Assembly (NCBI GenBank): GCA_947307015.1
Contig: CAMZHV010000008.1
Span: 1-64,000 of the forward strand
Length of the DNA: 64,000 nt
Direction: 5' to 3'
From: an uncultured Prevotellaceae bacterium
GTDB taxonomy: Bacteria > Bacteroidota > Bacteroidia > Bacteroidales > Bacteroidaceae
In this document: in pieces, positions 7,511 through 17,723 of the stretch
Layout of the letters: the number at the start of each line of letters is the position of its first letter
Position numbering within the stretch: position 1 is the first letter of the stretch
Position numbers and translations under genes: made by a program
The notes under the pieces: model-generated
Seen by the model: only the letters and a program-made list of their open reading frames with translations
The model's database searches: none
What the model was told of the DNA's origin: nothing

Positions 7511-10500
7511 TTACTTCACGAGAACCTTCTTGCCGTTGACAATGTAGAGACCCTTCTGAGCCTTGTTCACACGCTGACCGGCGATGTTGTAGATCACACC
7601 GCTCTCCGTAGCGTCGGCGTTGATGGCGTCGATAGCTGTCTCAAGGCCGTCGATGTAGAGCTTGACTTCGCCTCCATTGGACTTATCCTTATTAAAGATG
7701 TAAGCACGGAAGGCCTTCATGCTTGTAGCACCTGCGCTCTTGTAGATAGCGCCATTGCCGATAAAGTAGTCAAGAGCTGCAACTGTCATAGGAGCATAGA
7801 CACCGACGAAGTCGAAGTATGTGCCTTCAACCTTAACATCTTCAGTGGGAGCAACAACCTGTACCCCCTCGAAGGTCTGTGACGTGCTTTCGGCGGTAGC
7901 CTTCACGAGAACAGGAACATTTGCGGAGATGTTTCCAGCGATGATTTTATTAAAGTTGATGGTCACACTTTGTGCATCATCACCACTGTCAGAGAAAGCA
8001 TAGACCTCAGTACCAGAACCAAATGCGGTCTGTACCTGACTGGATGTAAGGTCGAAGGGCAGAACAACAGTATTGAAGTTAGCCTTCACGGTGCGGTTCA
8101 AGGTGACATTAGCCACATCGACATCTTCGATGGTGTTGGTTGTAGTCTCGTCGTAAGCTACAGCTGTAGCGATGTTGGTCTTGGAGAGGAGCTCTCCGTC
8201 GCAAACGCTGAACCACTGCATCACACCATTAGCTTCAGCAACCACGGTCATCGTAACTTCGGTCTCTTCTGTGAGGGTGAAAGGCAGGTAGTTCCATACC
8301 CATCCGCGGCCAGAACCGCCATTTGCAAATTCGCCGTCGTCGAAGCTGGCCACGCCAGCGGTGGTGATACCCTTACCGTTGTCGCCGAGGTTGGGGATAG
8401 GACCATCCATAGTGGCTGCGGAACAGGTAATCTTTGCTGTTGTGTTGGTTCCAGAGGCTGCGCGGGCAGCAACTTTGATGACATACTCACCGGCAGGCAA
8501 CTTGCAAATCTTCTCATAGTTAGCAGTGAACGTGGCACCACTTGTACTCCAACCGCCCACAGGTTGTTCATAATAGGTCATGGCTGTTCCACTCCAGTGC
8601 TGGCTAGTCAGTTGTTCAAAACTAACGTTAGTGTTACCATTCACAGAACCTGAACGTGTCCAAGTGCTAAATTCTCCAATCTTAGAAGTTGCGGAGTATT
8701 TATAAGCATTAGCAACGAAAGTGTATTCAGCAACCTTCAAGGTCTTGAATGCAGCCAGAGCCTCATCTGCGGAGGTGGGGACTTCAACAGTGATTGTGCT
8801 GCTGATAGCCTGAGCGATAGCCAGTTCGGAAGCGTACAGGTTGTAGTTGTAAGCAGCAGCAGTGAAGGCGGTCACTGCACTGTTCAGTTCCGTTGTGGCA
8901 GATTGGTATTCATCTACAGTGATGGGTTCAGCAGCAATAGCGCTTGAAAGGGCTGTCTTCTCAGAGCCTGTCACGTTTTGATAAGCTTGAGCTGCAAAAG
9001 CTTCCTCTGCAGCTTCCTTTGCGGCAAGATAATTTGCGTATGGCTCAACATAAGCAGCGGCATTGGCTGCAGCTGTTTCAAGAGCAGCAATTGCATCTTC
9101 GTACTCTGCGGCAGAAGACCAAGTCTTGTTGTTGGCTGTCTTCACCCCTTGCAAGGTTTGATATGCATCAGCAGGAATTGTTGATGCATCGATTGCATCA
9201 ACCAGTGCCACAGCGGCAGCGAGGGCTGCCTCGTAAGTCTGGATGCGCACGTTCTTGAATGCAACCCAGTTGTAGTTGCGATCTGCTGCAATGACAACAC
9301 CCAATTCAAGACGACCATTTTCATCAACGGTGGCACCAGTAGCCAAGGTTGCGTATATACCAGACATGTTGTTGTAGGTGAACGTATTACCATCTGTGGA
9401 GAGGTCAGTAACTGCGTTGTTCACGTAGAAGTTCGGACCATTGGGTGCTGTTGCATCAGCTTCATTGTATGAACGTACAAGGGCGGAAGCGCGATAGACC
9501 TCACCGGGCTCCAGACCTTCAAGGCGGTAATAAACTTTACCTGCGCCGAGGTATTCGCCCCTTCCAACCCAGTTCTCAATAAACGGGGTCACCATATTTG
9601 ACGGGTCGTTTCCAGGATTTCCTTCTTCAGACCAAGTGTTGACGTGGAAAGTCTGCTCATTTTCGCATACCCATCCATCAATGGAGTTGTCAGGTATAAT
9701 ACCAGCAGCAATGATTGCATAGCTTGCAATAGAAGTTTCGCACTTAGCTTTGGCTGCATTAAGAGCGGCAGTTGCTGCTTCAAGAGCTGTTTTACTTGTA
9801 ACATCTACATTGTCTTCATAAGCTGAAATCGTTGAGCTCAATGCAGTACGCAAAGAAGCTGCCATCCGATCTTCTTTGGCCACAGTCGTCTTGGCAGCTT
9901 CGAGAGCTGTGTTATATGTAGCCACGACAGCATTTATAGCCTGCAAGTCAGCGGTTGCACCATGAACGGCATCAATTGCGGCCTGATATTCGGCAGAATT
10001 GTTCCAAGTTTTATTGTTCTCATCAACAATAGCCTTATAAATTGCATAATTTGCAGCTGCAGAGCTGGCTTCCAGGGCCTCGAACTCTGTAACGGCTTCA
10101 GCAAGAGCATCTGCAAATACGGAGAGGTCAATGCCACCTGCGAAATAGACCTTGAAGTTATCGGCAGAGAGCCAGTTGGCATTCGTGTTGTTAGCTTCGA
10201 GACCGAAAGTAACGGAACCTACGCCACCGTGTACAAATTCTACGGTATAGTGGTTGATGTATAGGCGTACATTGCTGATAGCTTTGGTTTCTTTCTTCAA
10301 GCTGGACTGCACATAGAGGTTTGCACCTGTGATGTCATCGGCACCGGCGGGGTCGTGGCAGACAGAAGCATCACACTCTAAAACGTAGGTACCTTCGGGC
10401 AGACTGCTGACGGTTTGTGCAATTACACCGCTGCCCAACTGACTGGGATGCCATGCTTCAATGAAGTTGGTGATAGCCAAACCTGATTCAGGGTTGGTGT

Positions 10501-12058
10501 CGGTACGATTCTGCTGACCGCAGTTTTGTCCTGTGATGGTGATAGTCCATCCGGGAGGCAGAACGCCACTAGCTGTGGGAACCTCAAAGTCAGGATTGGT
10601 CAGATAGATGTTGGTGATGTCAAAACGCTTCCCTTCATTAACGGTAACAGAAGAAAGGAATGTAGCAGCAGCAGCTTGAATTTGTGGTTTTGCAGTCTCA
10701 ATGGCAGCATTTAGGGCCTCAAGCGTAGTCGTGGCCTGTATCGTGGCATCGATAGCAGATAAGTCAATGGTGGCATCTCCTGTGAAAATCGAAGCATCAT
10801 CGTCAAGTGCATCCACGGATGACTTAAAGGCTAAATAACCAGCGTATGCACTTTGCAAAGCTTTGGCTGCATTAACACGATTAGCCAATTCTGTAGAGGC
10901 TTCGCTAATTGCATCTTCTGTGTTCAAACTTGCAACATCAATGCCATCGGCGTAGTTCTTAGCGGCATTGTAAGCTGCAGCGGTCGTTGTACCTTCAAGG
11001 TCAGGAACGGCATCAATCTGAGCCTGTAGGGCTTCCTTTAATGCAGAAAGGTCAACACCTTTATAAGTAAGCTTGAAGTTATCCCAAACACACCATGTGT
11101 CGGTGCGAGTACCGCGCACACCAATAGTCAGTGAACCATTGGTTACAACAACGCGGATTGGACCTACAACATACTTTCCAGCAGTGAAACTTGTGGAAAC
11201 CCCACTCATTGAGCTTTCACCCTCTGTCATGGCTGTGAAAGGAGTGCTCTGGTCACCAGCATAAACTACTGGAAGATTAGCACCAGTAACGGTATATTCA
11301 GTGACAGTAGCCTGTGCAGTCAACTCATAAATACCATTGGGAACAGTGATTGTCTGACTCAAAGTGAAAGCGGCACGCCAAGACTCAGCATTGGGATTGG
11401 TAACTTCACCACCGCAGGCATTGTAGTTATTGGATACCATTGTCCAGGAATCATTCTTTAAGATAGCGGGGAAACTGAAATTGGCATTCACGATAAGGGA
11501 TGTAGCATCCACGGGATTGGCCTCAGAAGCTGCATCCATACCAATGGGCTGTGCGGGAATAGCCATCAGCTTCCATTGAGCACCTGCGATTGTACCATCT
11601 GTGCCAGGAGTAACAATGGTGCCATCAACTCCAGCGGTGAGATAGACATTAGCGCCGCCGCCATGATTGTCTTTTGACATGATGGTATATACAGGGCCAT
11701 TGTCAGTACCTACCTGAGTGAATGTCCAGGTAGAGTTCTTGTTTGCAGACTGGTCAGTATAGATAGTTCCACCGTTCAGGTGTTCAAGACCTTTTGCATC
11801 ACCATTGATGTCGGTGCGAAGCTTGAAATCGGAGCCAACGGCCTCGATTTTAACTGCAATACCATTGCCTGCAGTAGTAGCAGTTGTGATACTGGCCTGG
11901 GTACCCCAGCCATTACCTCTTGTAAGATACTGGCCTGTACCGACGTTGTAGAGCATGTAGTTACCTGCTCCAACCTCGGAAGCTGTCCACGACTGAGCCT
12001 GTACGCCCATCGTGACCATTGCCGCGATAGCGGCCAAGAAGAGTTTGATTTTCTTCAT
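7511..12058 (-). CDS. Giant secreted surface protein (1515 aa), FIVAR-like/CBM-like segments, C-terminal sorting-type tail
   Basis: MKKIKLFLAAIAAMVTMGVQAQ signal peptide; repeated 'YxxAKxxAEEAFAAQAYQNVTGSEKTALSSAI' type helical segments; C-term IYNIAGQRVNKAQKGLYIVNGKKVLVK. Confidence 0.8.
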   Translation of the reverse strand: MKKIKLFLAAIAAMVTMGVQAQSWTASEVGAGNYMLYNVGTGQYLTRGNGWGTQASITTATTAGNGIAVKIEAVGSDFKLRTDINGDAKGLEHLNGGTIYTDQSANKNSTWTFTQVGTDNGPVYTIMSKDNHGGGANVYLTAGVDGTIVTPGTDGTIAGAQWKLMAIPAQPIGMDAASEANPVDATSLIVNANFSFPAILKNDSWTMVSNNYNACGGEVTNPNAESWRAAFTLSQTITVPNGIYELTAQATVTEYTVTGANLPVVYAGDQSTPFTAMTEGESSMSGVSTSFTAGKYVVGPIRVVVTNGSLTIGVRGTRTDTWCVWDNFKLTYKGVDLSALKEALQAQIDAVPDLEGTTTAAAYNAAKNYADGIDVASLNTEDAISEASTELANRVNAAKALQSAYAGYLAFKSSVDALDDDASIFTGDATIDLSAIDATIQATTTLEALNAAIETAKPQIQAAAATFLSSVTVNEGKRFDITNIYLTNPDFEVPTASGVLPPGWTITITGQNCGQQNRTDTNPESGLAITNFIEAWHPSQLGSGVIAQTVSSLPEGTYVLECDASVCHDPAGADDITGANLYVQSSLKKETKAISNVRLYINHYTVEFVHGGVGSVTFGLEANNTNANWLSADNFKVYFAGGIDLSVFADALAEAVTEFEALEASSAAANYAIYKAIVDENNKTWNNSAEYQAAIDAVHGATADLQAINAVVATYNTALEAAKTTVAKEDRMAASLRTALSSTISAYEDNVDVTSKTALEAATAALNAAKAKCETSIASYAIIAAGIIPDNSIDGWVCENEQTFHVNTWSEEGNPGNDPSNMVTPFIENWVGRGEYLGAGKVYYRLEGLEPGEVYRASALVRSYNEADATAPNGPNFYVNNAVTDLSTDGNTFTYNNMSGIYATLATGATVDENGRLELGVVIAADRNYNWVAFKNVRIQTYEAALAAAVALVDAIDASTIPADAYQTLQGVKTANNKTWSSAAEYEDAIAALETAAANAAAYVEPYANYLAAKEAAEEAFAAQAYQNVTGSEKTALSSAIAAEPITVDEYQSATTELNSAVTAFTAAAYNYNLYASELAIAQAISSTITVEVPTSADEALAAFKTLKVAEYTFVANAYKYSATSKIGEFSTWTRSGSVNGNTNVSFEQLTSQHWSGTAMTYYEQPVGGWSTSGATFTANYEKICKLPAGEYVIKVAARAASGTNTTAKITCSAATMDGPIPNLGDNGKGITTAGVASFDDGEFANGGSGRGWVWNYLPFTLTEETEVTMTVVAEANGVMQWFSVCDGELLSKTNIATAVAYDETTTNTIEDVDVANVTLNRTVKANFNTVVLPFDLTSSQVQTAFGSGTEVYAFSDSGDDAQSVTINFNKIIAGNISANVPVLVKATAESTSQTFEGVQVVAPTEDVKVEGTYFDFVGVYAPMTVAALDYFIGNGAIYKSAGATSMKAFRAYIFNKDKSNGGEVKLYIDGLETAIDAINADATESGVIYNIAGQRVNKAQKGLYIVNGKKVLVK

Positions 12059-12202
12059 TTTGTTTTTTGTTAGTTAATAAATGTGTGAATTAAAATGGGG
12101 ATTATATATAGTCTGGATTAATAATTGATAGTTAATGATTTAGTTTTAGTAATATGCGACACATTATGCGCTTATGCGCGTATACGTGTATGTAATTCGG
12201 GG

Positions 12203-12210
12203 CAAAGGTA
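12203..12210 (-). promoter_or_regulatory. -7 box TACCTTTG upstream of the 1515-aa protein
   Basis: caaaggta on +. Confidence 0.5.
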
Positions 12211-12253
12211 GTGAATAAGTGTTATATGGGCACGCTATTTAGAGTTAATAAAA

Positions 12254-12283
12254 GTTAAGAGGCTCGATGGTGAGCCTCTTAAC
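12254..12283 (-). terminator. 12-bp perfect stem gttaagaggctc/gagcctcttaac followed by T-rich tract on the minus strand
   Basis: Lies 28 bp past the 3' end of the PL11-like gene. Confidence 0.8.
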
Positions 12284-12310
12284 AATTAGAGATGATAAGG
12301 TGGTGAGGTG

Positions 12311-15300
12311 TTATTTCACAAGGACTTTGTGGCCGTTGATGATGTAGACACCCTTATGAGTTTGAAGATTGGACGATTTACCATTTGGCAATTGTCGGCC
12401 GCTGAGATCATAGATGTCATTGTCCATCGTCCGTTGTCCATTGTTTATTGCTTTGATGCCGACGGCGGGATCGTAGGCAACGCGGAGAATACCCATGGCG
12501 ATGTCGGTGGTGTCCCAGTAGAGACCCTTCTCAGCGTTGACGACCACGGACTCGGCGTCGAGGACGGGTGTGCCGACGACGGTGTTGACGTCTTTCCAGA
12601 GCTGGATATAGTCGCCGACGGCTGCCGCAGCGATGAAGTCATCGGAGAGGTGGAGGCGTACGGTGCCGTTCATGGTGAGCTTGTCGATGTTCTGGATCAT
12701 GGTGCATCCTGCGACGGTCTCGGTGGCGGCTTTCAGCACACCGATGTGGAGGACGGCGCCCCGATTGAGGGTGACGTTCTTGCCGCCAAAACGTTGGATA
12801 CCTGTCACGGAAGTAGGCGAGGAACCTACTTGCAGCGTGCCGCCGTTGCTAATAGTTACGGTGCTGTTGGTGAGGTCGTTGTTGGCACCTGTGACACCCG
12901 AGAGGGTAGCACCGTTGCTGACGGTGAGCGTGCCTACACCGAGCGTAGCGCCAGCCTTCATGCAGAGCTCGCCGCCCTGAATCTGCGTCGCACCGCTGTG
13001 GTCGCTCTTGCCGGAAACGGTCATCTTACACGTACCAATTTTGTTGAAGATGGTTTTGTTGGTGCCGCCGTTGTCGGTGAAAGTGCCGTCGAAGGTGAAA
13101 TTCTTGCCGTCGCTGTTGCCTACGTTCCAGGTGTTGTTGCCTGTGACACCATTTTGGCTCTTGAAGTCGGGGCCTGCCTGCACGAGGGAACCGCTGCCGG
13201 TGAGCTGACCGATGGTGAAAGCCTTGGCGGTGTTGCAGACACTACAGCCGGCATCGAGGAAGAGGGTGCCCTTGGGCATTCCTGACGACATATCCAAAGG
13301 AAGCCAAATGTTCTTGTTGGTGTGCTTGATGGTACCCTCGAACTGTGTCCAGTCGCCCGTGATGCGGACGCGCTGCACGGTGTTGCGTGGCACGATGGTG
13401 AGCTCGCCCTCGCCTGTAATCTTATTGGAATAAGCCGTGTAGTATTCGTAGGAGAGCTGCCATGTGCCTTTCTTGCCCTTGGGGACATATATCGGAACGT
13501 TTGTTGCCTGCACATCATCCCAGAAGGTGCCACCCTGGAACTCGATGGAGGAGGCTGGCTTGTTGTTTGAAGCAGATGCTGAGCCGGCGGTGATGACGAG
13601 CGTGCCAACGCTGTTTTCTTTCATCAGCTTAAGGTTGCCCGTGCCGCGCTTGGTGAGCTTCGTGCCGGTGAAAGCTGCGGCCTGAATGAACTCATCGTTG
13701 TTGTTGATGACACCGCCTTCGTCGCCGACGAACTGGATGGTTGAGGCGTTCTCGATGGCTGCCGTGGTCTGAAGGATAGCACCGTTCTCGATGGTGAACT
13801 TGCTGCCCGCCGTAGTGATGCCGCCGAGGTTGCCCGTGGCGCTGTACTGGTTGGCGAGGGCACTGACGCGTGTCGTGCCGCCACGGAGGTGGTTGCCGCC
13901 GGTGTAGCTGTTCTGACCGCTCATCGTGACCATGCCCGTACCTTCCTTGATGAACTGTGCGGAGCCGCCAATGGAGCCGTTGCCGTTGAAGGTGTAGGCC
14001 TGTGTGTTGTTAACGGTGATGGTGGCGGGCTGCACGTCGGCAGAGACGGTGACGGTGCGGCGTGCGGCTTCGTCGTTGAACGTGATGGCGTCGCCGGAGA
14101 CGAAAGTCGTGGCGTCGCTCTGTCCCTCGACCTGGAAGTTGGCTGTCTCGGCAAGATCCCATACGCTGCTGTTCTCTCCCGTCCAGATGATACTTCCGGC
14201 CTCGCGCATACCGACGAGTTCAACAATGAGTTTGCCGTCCTCAATATATAGCTTCTTCTTCGTGGTGTCAAGGCCTTCGAGAATGAGGTTTTCCACGCTG
14301 CCTGTGACGGCGCCACTGATCTCTGCGATGACATATTTTCCCGATTTCATCGAGGATTGTCCGGCAGCGGGATGCCCTACGATCTCGATGATGGGAGCGA
14401 GGTAGGGAGGTCCTGCATTGAGCCATGCCGAAGAGGTTTTCTTCTCAATGGACAGCGTGCCAAGAATCAGCTTGTCGGCTGTGATGTCGTCGGAGAAGAG
14501 GTCTACGATGATGCGTGAACCGAAGCCGAGGTTGAGCGCGTCGGCCGTGATGGTGCCGCGCTTGTCTTTGCCGCCGGGGCGGATGACGGAGGCATAGTCG
14601 GCCTTGATGCTGAGGAACTCGCCGCCGTCGGAGTTGAGCTCTGCGAAGCGGTTGAGCCACAGCGGCGACTGCTTCATCGTGCCATCGAAGTTGACGACAC
14701 CCGCCCAGATATTTGTCTCACCGGTGTGTGTGAAGTCAGCCTTCGGCAAGTTGAGGATGCCGTCGCCCTGCTTGACGAGACGTGCTTCGCCGGCAAGACC
14801 GCCACCCGAGACGTCGCAGGTGTAGGTGGTATAGCGTATGGTGGCGTTCTGGTTGGTGCTCTCGCTGGCGGCCGTACCCTGCACCCATGTCGGGACGTTG
14901 ATGGTGAGGACGTCAGGCTGTGCACCGTCGTCGATGCTGAAGGCGCCGTTGCCTGTTTCGCAGAAGATGACGTGCTGGCCGTCGTAGGAAGAGCCGACGG
15001 ATGAACCGTTGGTCACCTCCACGCGATCGGTCATCGTGAGTGGTGGCGGCGGCAGGGTGATGCCTTCCATATCCCCGAGAAAATAGCTGGTGTGGGGAGG
15101 CTGGTTGTAGCCGCACATCTGCCATACCATGGCGTTGCGGTACTGGTGATCATACCAGAGCGAATAGACACGGTACTTGGTCTGCGTGGGCGTGGAATAG
15201 ATGCGGATGTTGTTGTTGGCCGTGCGCATGATGATTTCCTCGCGCCAGTCGCCGAGGATGTCGCCCTGATAACAAGGTGTGCCCTTCGTGTCGTTGTTGG

Positions 15301-16900
15301 TGAGCGAACCTGCACAAGTGTAGATGGGACTCCACGAGCCATATTTGGCAACGCAGCCTTCTGTGTTCTTGCCATTCAGATAGTTGAAGGTCTCGGAGCA
15401 GAGGTCGCCGTCCCAATAGATCCGGAAATTGGTGTTGACGCCCGTGGCATCGAGACCGCTGACGGCTTCGCCTGTGATGGTGCTGATGGCACCTTCGCGT
15501 GCCGAGCAGCCTAAGCCGCCGGGGAAGTTGTTGGTGAAGTTTCCAGCCATGGCACGTCCGTCGTCATTGCCCGCTACGCAGCGATGATAGATCTTGCTGG
15601 TGGTGGCATCGCGGTAGTTGTTGCCAGGGTTATCCTCGAGACAGGCGTAAATCTCCTGTCCGTGGATGTAAGGGTTGAAATCGCTACAGTGCTGGGCGTC
15701 GCCGTGGCCGAGACCGGTGGTAGAGAGTCCCTTGCCGTTGTCGTCGATGACCATGGAACCAAAGACTATCTCGTCGCGGCCATCCCAGTCGACGTCAGCA
15801 ATGCCGAAGTTATGATAACCCTGTCCTTTCCACGGGCCGTTGGTGTTGTTAAACCAGCGCCAGCGCTCCACGAGGGCGTGGCTACCCGGGTCTACATCGT
15901 AGGCAATCATCTTATGACGGGTGTAAATGCCTCGTGCGAGGAAGATGCTGGGCTTGCGCCCGTCGAGGTAGGGCGCGCCGAAGAAATGCTTCGAGCAGCG
16001 ATGGCCGTAGCCGTCGCCCCAGGCGCGGTTGAGATCGCTCTCGCCCGATTCGAGTCGCTTCAAGGGATAGGGGATGCATTGGTAGGGTTCGCCGGTGAGT
16101 CCGTCCATATAAAGAAGGTATTCGCCGTCGGTGGTGACGAACCAGTTGGTGCCGCCGCCTGTGGCTGCTCGTACATTGGCGGAGGCGTTGCCCACCGTGT
16201 AGGTAGTGCCGTCGGCTTTGTGGATGACGGTGCCGTCAGCGGCGCGCATGACGACCTCAGCACGTCCGTCGCCATCCCAGTCGTAGGCAACCATGTTCTG
16301 CTCGTTATTTTGGAAGTCACCCATATTCGGCCCGAAATTGACCCACCATAGACGTGTGCCGTCGAGCTTGAGGACTTCGAAGATGCTGTATTCTTTCGTG
16401 GCGGTGCCGTTGATAGTGGGGCCGTTCTTGGGATAGGACTGCTCCATCTCGCTCAGGTTGTCGAACTTCAGCAGGATCTCCAGTTCGCCGTCGCCATCGA
16501 CATCGGCACAACAAGCATCGTTGGGCACCAACGTACTCTTGATGCCCTCGTGCGTCAGCTTGATCTCCGTGTAGCTGGTGCTCCATGGTGTTACGGCCTT
16601 GCACTGCTCTCCCTCCTGTCCCTTGACGACGGGTGCTACAGTATAGGTGCTGCTGGTGGTTCCGCCCGTATCGCGGAAGTTGGAGGTGGTTAGCGGCTCG
16701 TTGTTGACGAGCGTGCCGTCGCGATAGACGTTGTAAGTGACATCGTAGTACTCCTGTGCGAGGATGCGCCAGCTGAGGTAGACGCCACCGGACACCTTCT
16801 GTGCGACGAGTCCGCGGTCGAGGCGGTCGGTGATACGCTGTGCAAAGCCTGCCGATGCGACGAGCATCAGTAGACCGAAAGATAGGATTCGTTTATTCAT
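12311..16900 (-). CDS. Rhamnogalacturonan lyase (PL11-like) fused to autotransporter-associated beta-strand repeats and C-terminal sorting-type tail
   Basis: RITDRLDRGLVAQKVSGGVYLSWRILAQEYYDVTYNVYRDG, CCADVDGDGELEILLKF, AYDWDGDGRAEVVMRAADGT; later GTGMVTMSGQNSYTGGNHLRGGTTRV repeats; C-term GVYIINGHKVLVK. Confidence 0.88.
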   Translation of the reverse strand: MNKRILSFGLLMLVASAGFAQRITDRLDRGLVAQKVSGGVYLSWRILAQEYYDVTYNVYRDGTLVNNEPLTTSNFRDTGGTTSSTYTVAPVVKGQEGEQCKAVTPWSTSYTEIKLTHEGIKSTLVPNDACCADVDGDGELEILLKFDNLSEMEQSYPKNGPTINGTATKEYSIFEVLKLDGTRLWWVNFGPNMGDFQNNEQNMVAYDWDGDGRAEVVMRAADGTVIHKADGTTYTVGNASANVRAATGGGTNWFVTTDGEYLLYMDGLTGEPYQCIPYPLKRLESGESDLNRAWGDGYGHRCSKHFFGAPYLDGRKPSIFLARGIYTRHKMIAYDVDPGSHALVERWRWFNNTNGPWKGQGYHNFGIADVDWDGRDEIVFGSMVIDDNGKGLSTTGLGHGDAQHCSDFNPYIHGQEIYACLEDNPGNNYRDATTSKIYHRCVAGNDDGRAMAGNFTNNFPGGLGCSAREGAISTITGEAVSGLDATGVNTNFRIYWDGDLCSETFNYLNGKNTEGCVAKYGSWSPIYTCAGSLTNNDTKGTPCYQGDILGDWREEIIMRTANNNIRIYSTPTQTKYRVYSLWYDHQYRNAMVWQMCGYNQPPHTSYFLGDMEGITLPPPPLTMTDRVEVTNGSSVGSSYDGQHVIFCETGNGAFSIDDGAQPDVLTINVPTWVQGTAASESTNQNATIRYTTYTCDVSGGGLAGEARLVKQGDGILNLPKADFTHTGETNIWAGVVNFDGTMKQSPLWLNRFAELNSDGGEFLSIKADYASVIRPGGKDKRGTITADALNLGFGSRIIVDLFSDDITADKLILGTLSIEKKTSSAWLNAGPPYLAPIIEIVGHPAAGQSSMKSGKYVIAEISGAVTGSVENLILEGLDTTKKKLYIEDGKLIVELVGMREAGSIIWTGENSSVWDLAETANFQVEGQSDATTFVSGDAITFNDEAARRTVTVSADVQPATITVNNTQAYTFNGNGSIGGSAQFIKEGTGMVTMSGQNSYTGGNHLRGGTTRVSALANQYSATGNLGGITTAGSKFTIENGAILQTTAAIENASTIQFVGDEGGVINNNDEFIQAAAFTGTKLTKRGTGNLKLMKENSVGTLVITAGSASASNNKPASSIEFQGGTFWDDVQATNVPIYVPKGKKGTWQLSYEYYTAYSNKITGEGELTIVPRNTVQRVRITGDWTQFEGTIKHTNKNIWLPLDMSSGMPKGTLFLDAGCSVCNTAKAFTIGQLTGSGSLVQAGPDFKSQNGVTGNNTWNVGNSDGKNFTFDGTFTDNGGTNKTIFNKIGTCKMTVSGKSDHSGATQIQGGELCMKAGATLGVGTLTVSNGATLSGVTGANNDLTNSTVTISNGGTLQVGSSPTSVTGIQRFGGKNVTLNRGAVLHIGVLKAATETVAGCTMIQNIDKLTMNGTVRLHLSDDFIAAAAVGDYIQLWKDVNTVVGTPVLDAESVVVNAEKGLYWDTTDIAMGILRVAYDPAVGIKAINNGQRTMDNDIYDLSGRQLPNGKSSNLQTHKGVYIINGHKVLVK

Positions 16901-16952
16901 TTTTTGTGCTTAGTTAGTCAGCAAATATCAGTTAGGGGTGCTTTATTGAGTG

Positions 16953-16960
16953 CAAATGTA
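16953..16960 (-). promoter_or_regulatory. -7 box TACATTTG upstream of the PL11-like gene
   Basis: caaatgta on +. Confidence 0.55.
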
Positions 16961-17083
16961 ACACTTTTCCGTATTGTTTGTGTCATAAAAGGTGTTTTTT
17001 AACCTTTGTTTAGGTCTCTTTCTTGGTGTTCTCGCGAAAAAAGGCTTACTTTGCACGAACCAAATGATGAAATCTATACGCTT

Positions 17084-17692
17084 ATGACTTTTACGGATAA
17101 AGCCTGGCCCATCTTCGAGAAGGCCATCAGAGACTACCACGTGACGGATGATGTTGACGCGCCCATCCGTAACCCCTACGACGAGGGTTGTATCGAGCAC
17201 GACCTCTATCTGAAGAATTGGATTGACACGGTGCAATGGCACTTGGAAGATCTCATCCGCGACCCGGAAATCAATCCCGTGGCGGCGCTGGCGCTGAAAC
17301 GTCGCATCGACCGCAGCAATCAGGAACGCACGGATCTCGTCGAGACCATCGATAGCTATTTCTACACCCGATTCCACGATGTGGAGCCGCAGTTCCAGGC
17401 GACAATCAACACGGAGAGCCCGGCGTGGGCCATTGACCGCCTGAGCATTCTGGCGCTGAAGATTTACCACATGAAGGAGCAGACGCTTCGCACGGAGGCC
17501 AGTGAGGAACACCGCGAGAAGTGCCAGCAGAAGCTCGACGTGTTGCTCCAACAGCAACAGGATCTCTCGACGGCCATAGACCAGCTTCTCGACGACTTGG
17601 CCAAGGGACACAAATGGATGAAGGTGTACAAGCAGATGAAAATGTACAACGATCCGAGCACCAATCCAGTGCTGTACGGGAAGAATGGTTGA
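17084..17692 (+). CDS. DUF4254 family protein
   Basis: IEHDLYLKNWIDTVQWHLEDLIRDPEINPVAALALKRRIDRSNQERTDLVETID; start trimmed to MTFTDKAW. Confidence 0.8.
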   Translation: MTFTDKAWPIFEKAIRDYHVTDDVDAPIRNPYDEGCIEHDLYLKNWIDTVQWHLEDLIRDPEINPVAALALKRRIDRSNQERTDLVETIDSYFYTRFHDVEPQFQATINTESPAWAIDRLSILALKIYHMKEQTLRTEASEEHREKCQQKLDVLLQQQQDLSTAIDQLLDDLAKGHKWMKVYKQMKMYNDPSTNPVLYGKNG

Positions 17693-17723
17693 GAGTTTAG
17701 TGTTTAGAGTTTAGAGTGGGGGG

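Noticed and set aside
12308-13285. 325-aa plus-strand ORF opposite the PL11-like gene (also 15584-16351)
   Set aside because: Antisense shadow ORFs with Gly/Val/Asp-rich composition typical of reversed GC-rich coding sequence.
17693-17717. 'gagtttagtgtttagagtttagag' tract as a regulatory site
   Set aside because: Looks like simple low-complexity repeat DNA between convergent genes; nothing ties it to regulation.
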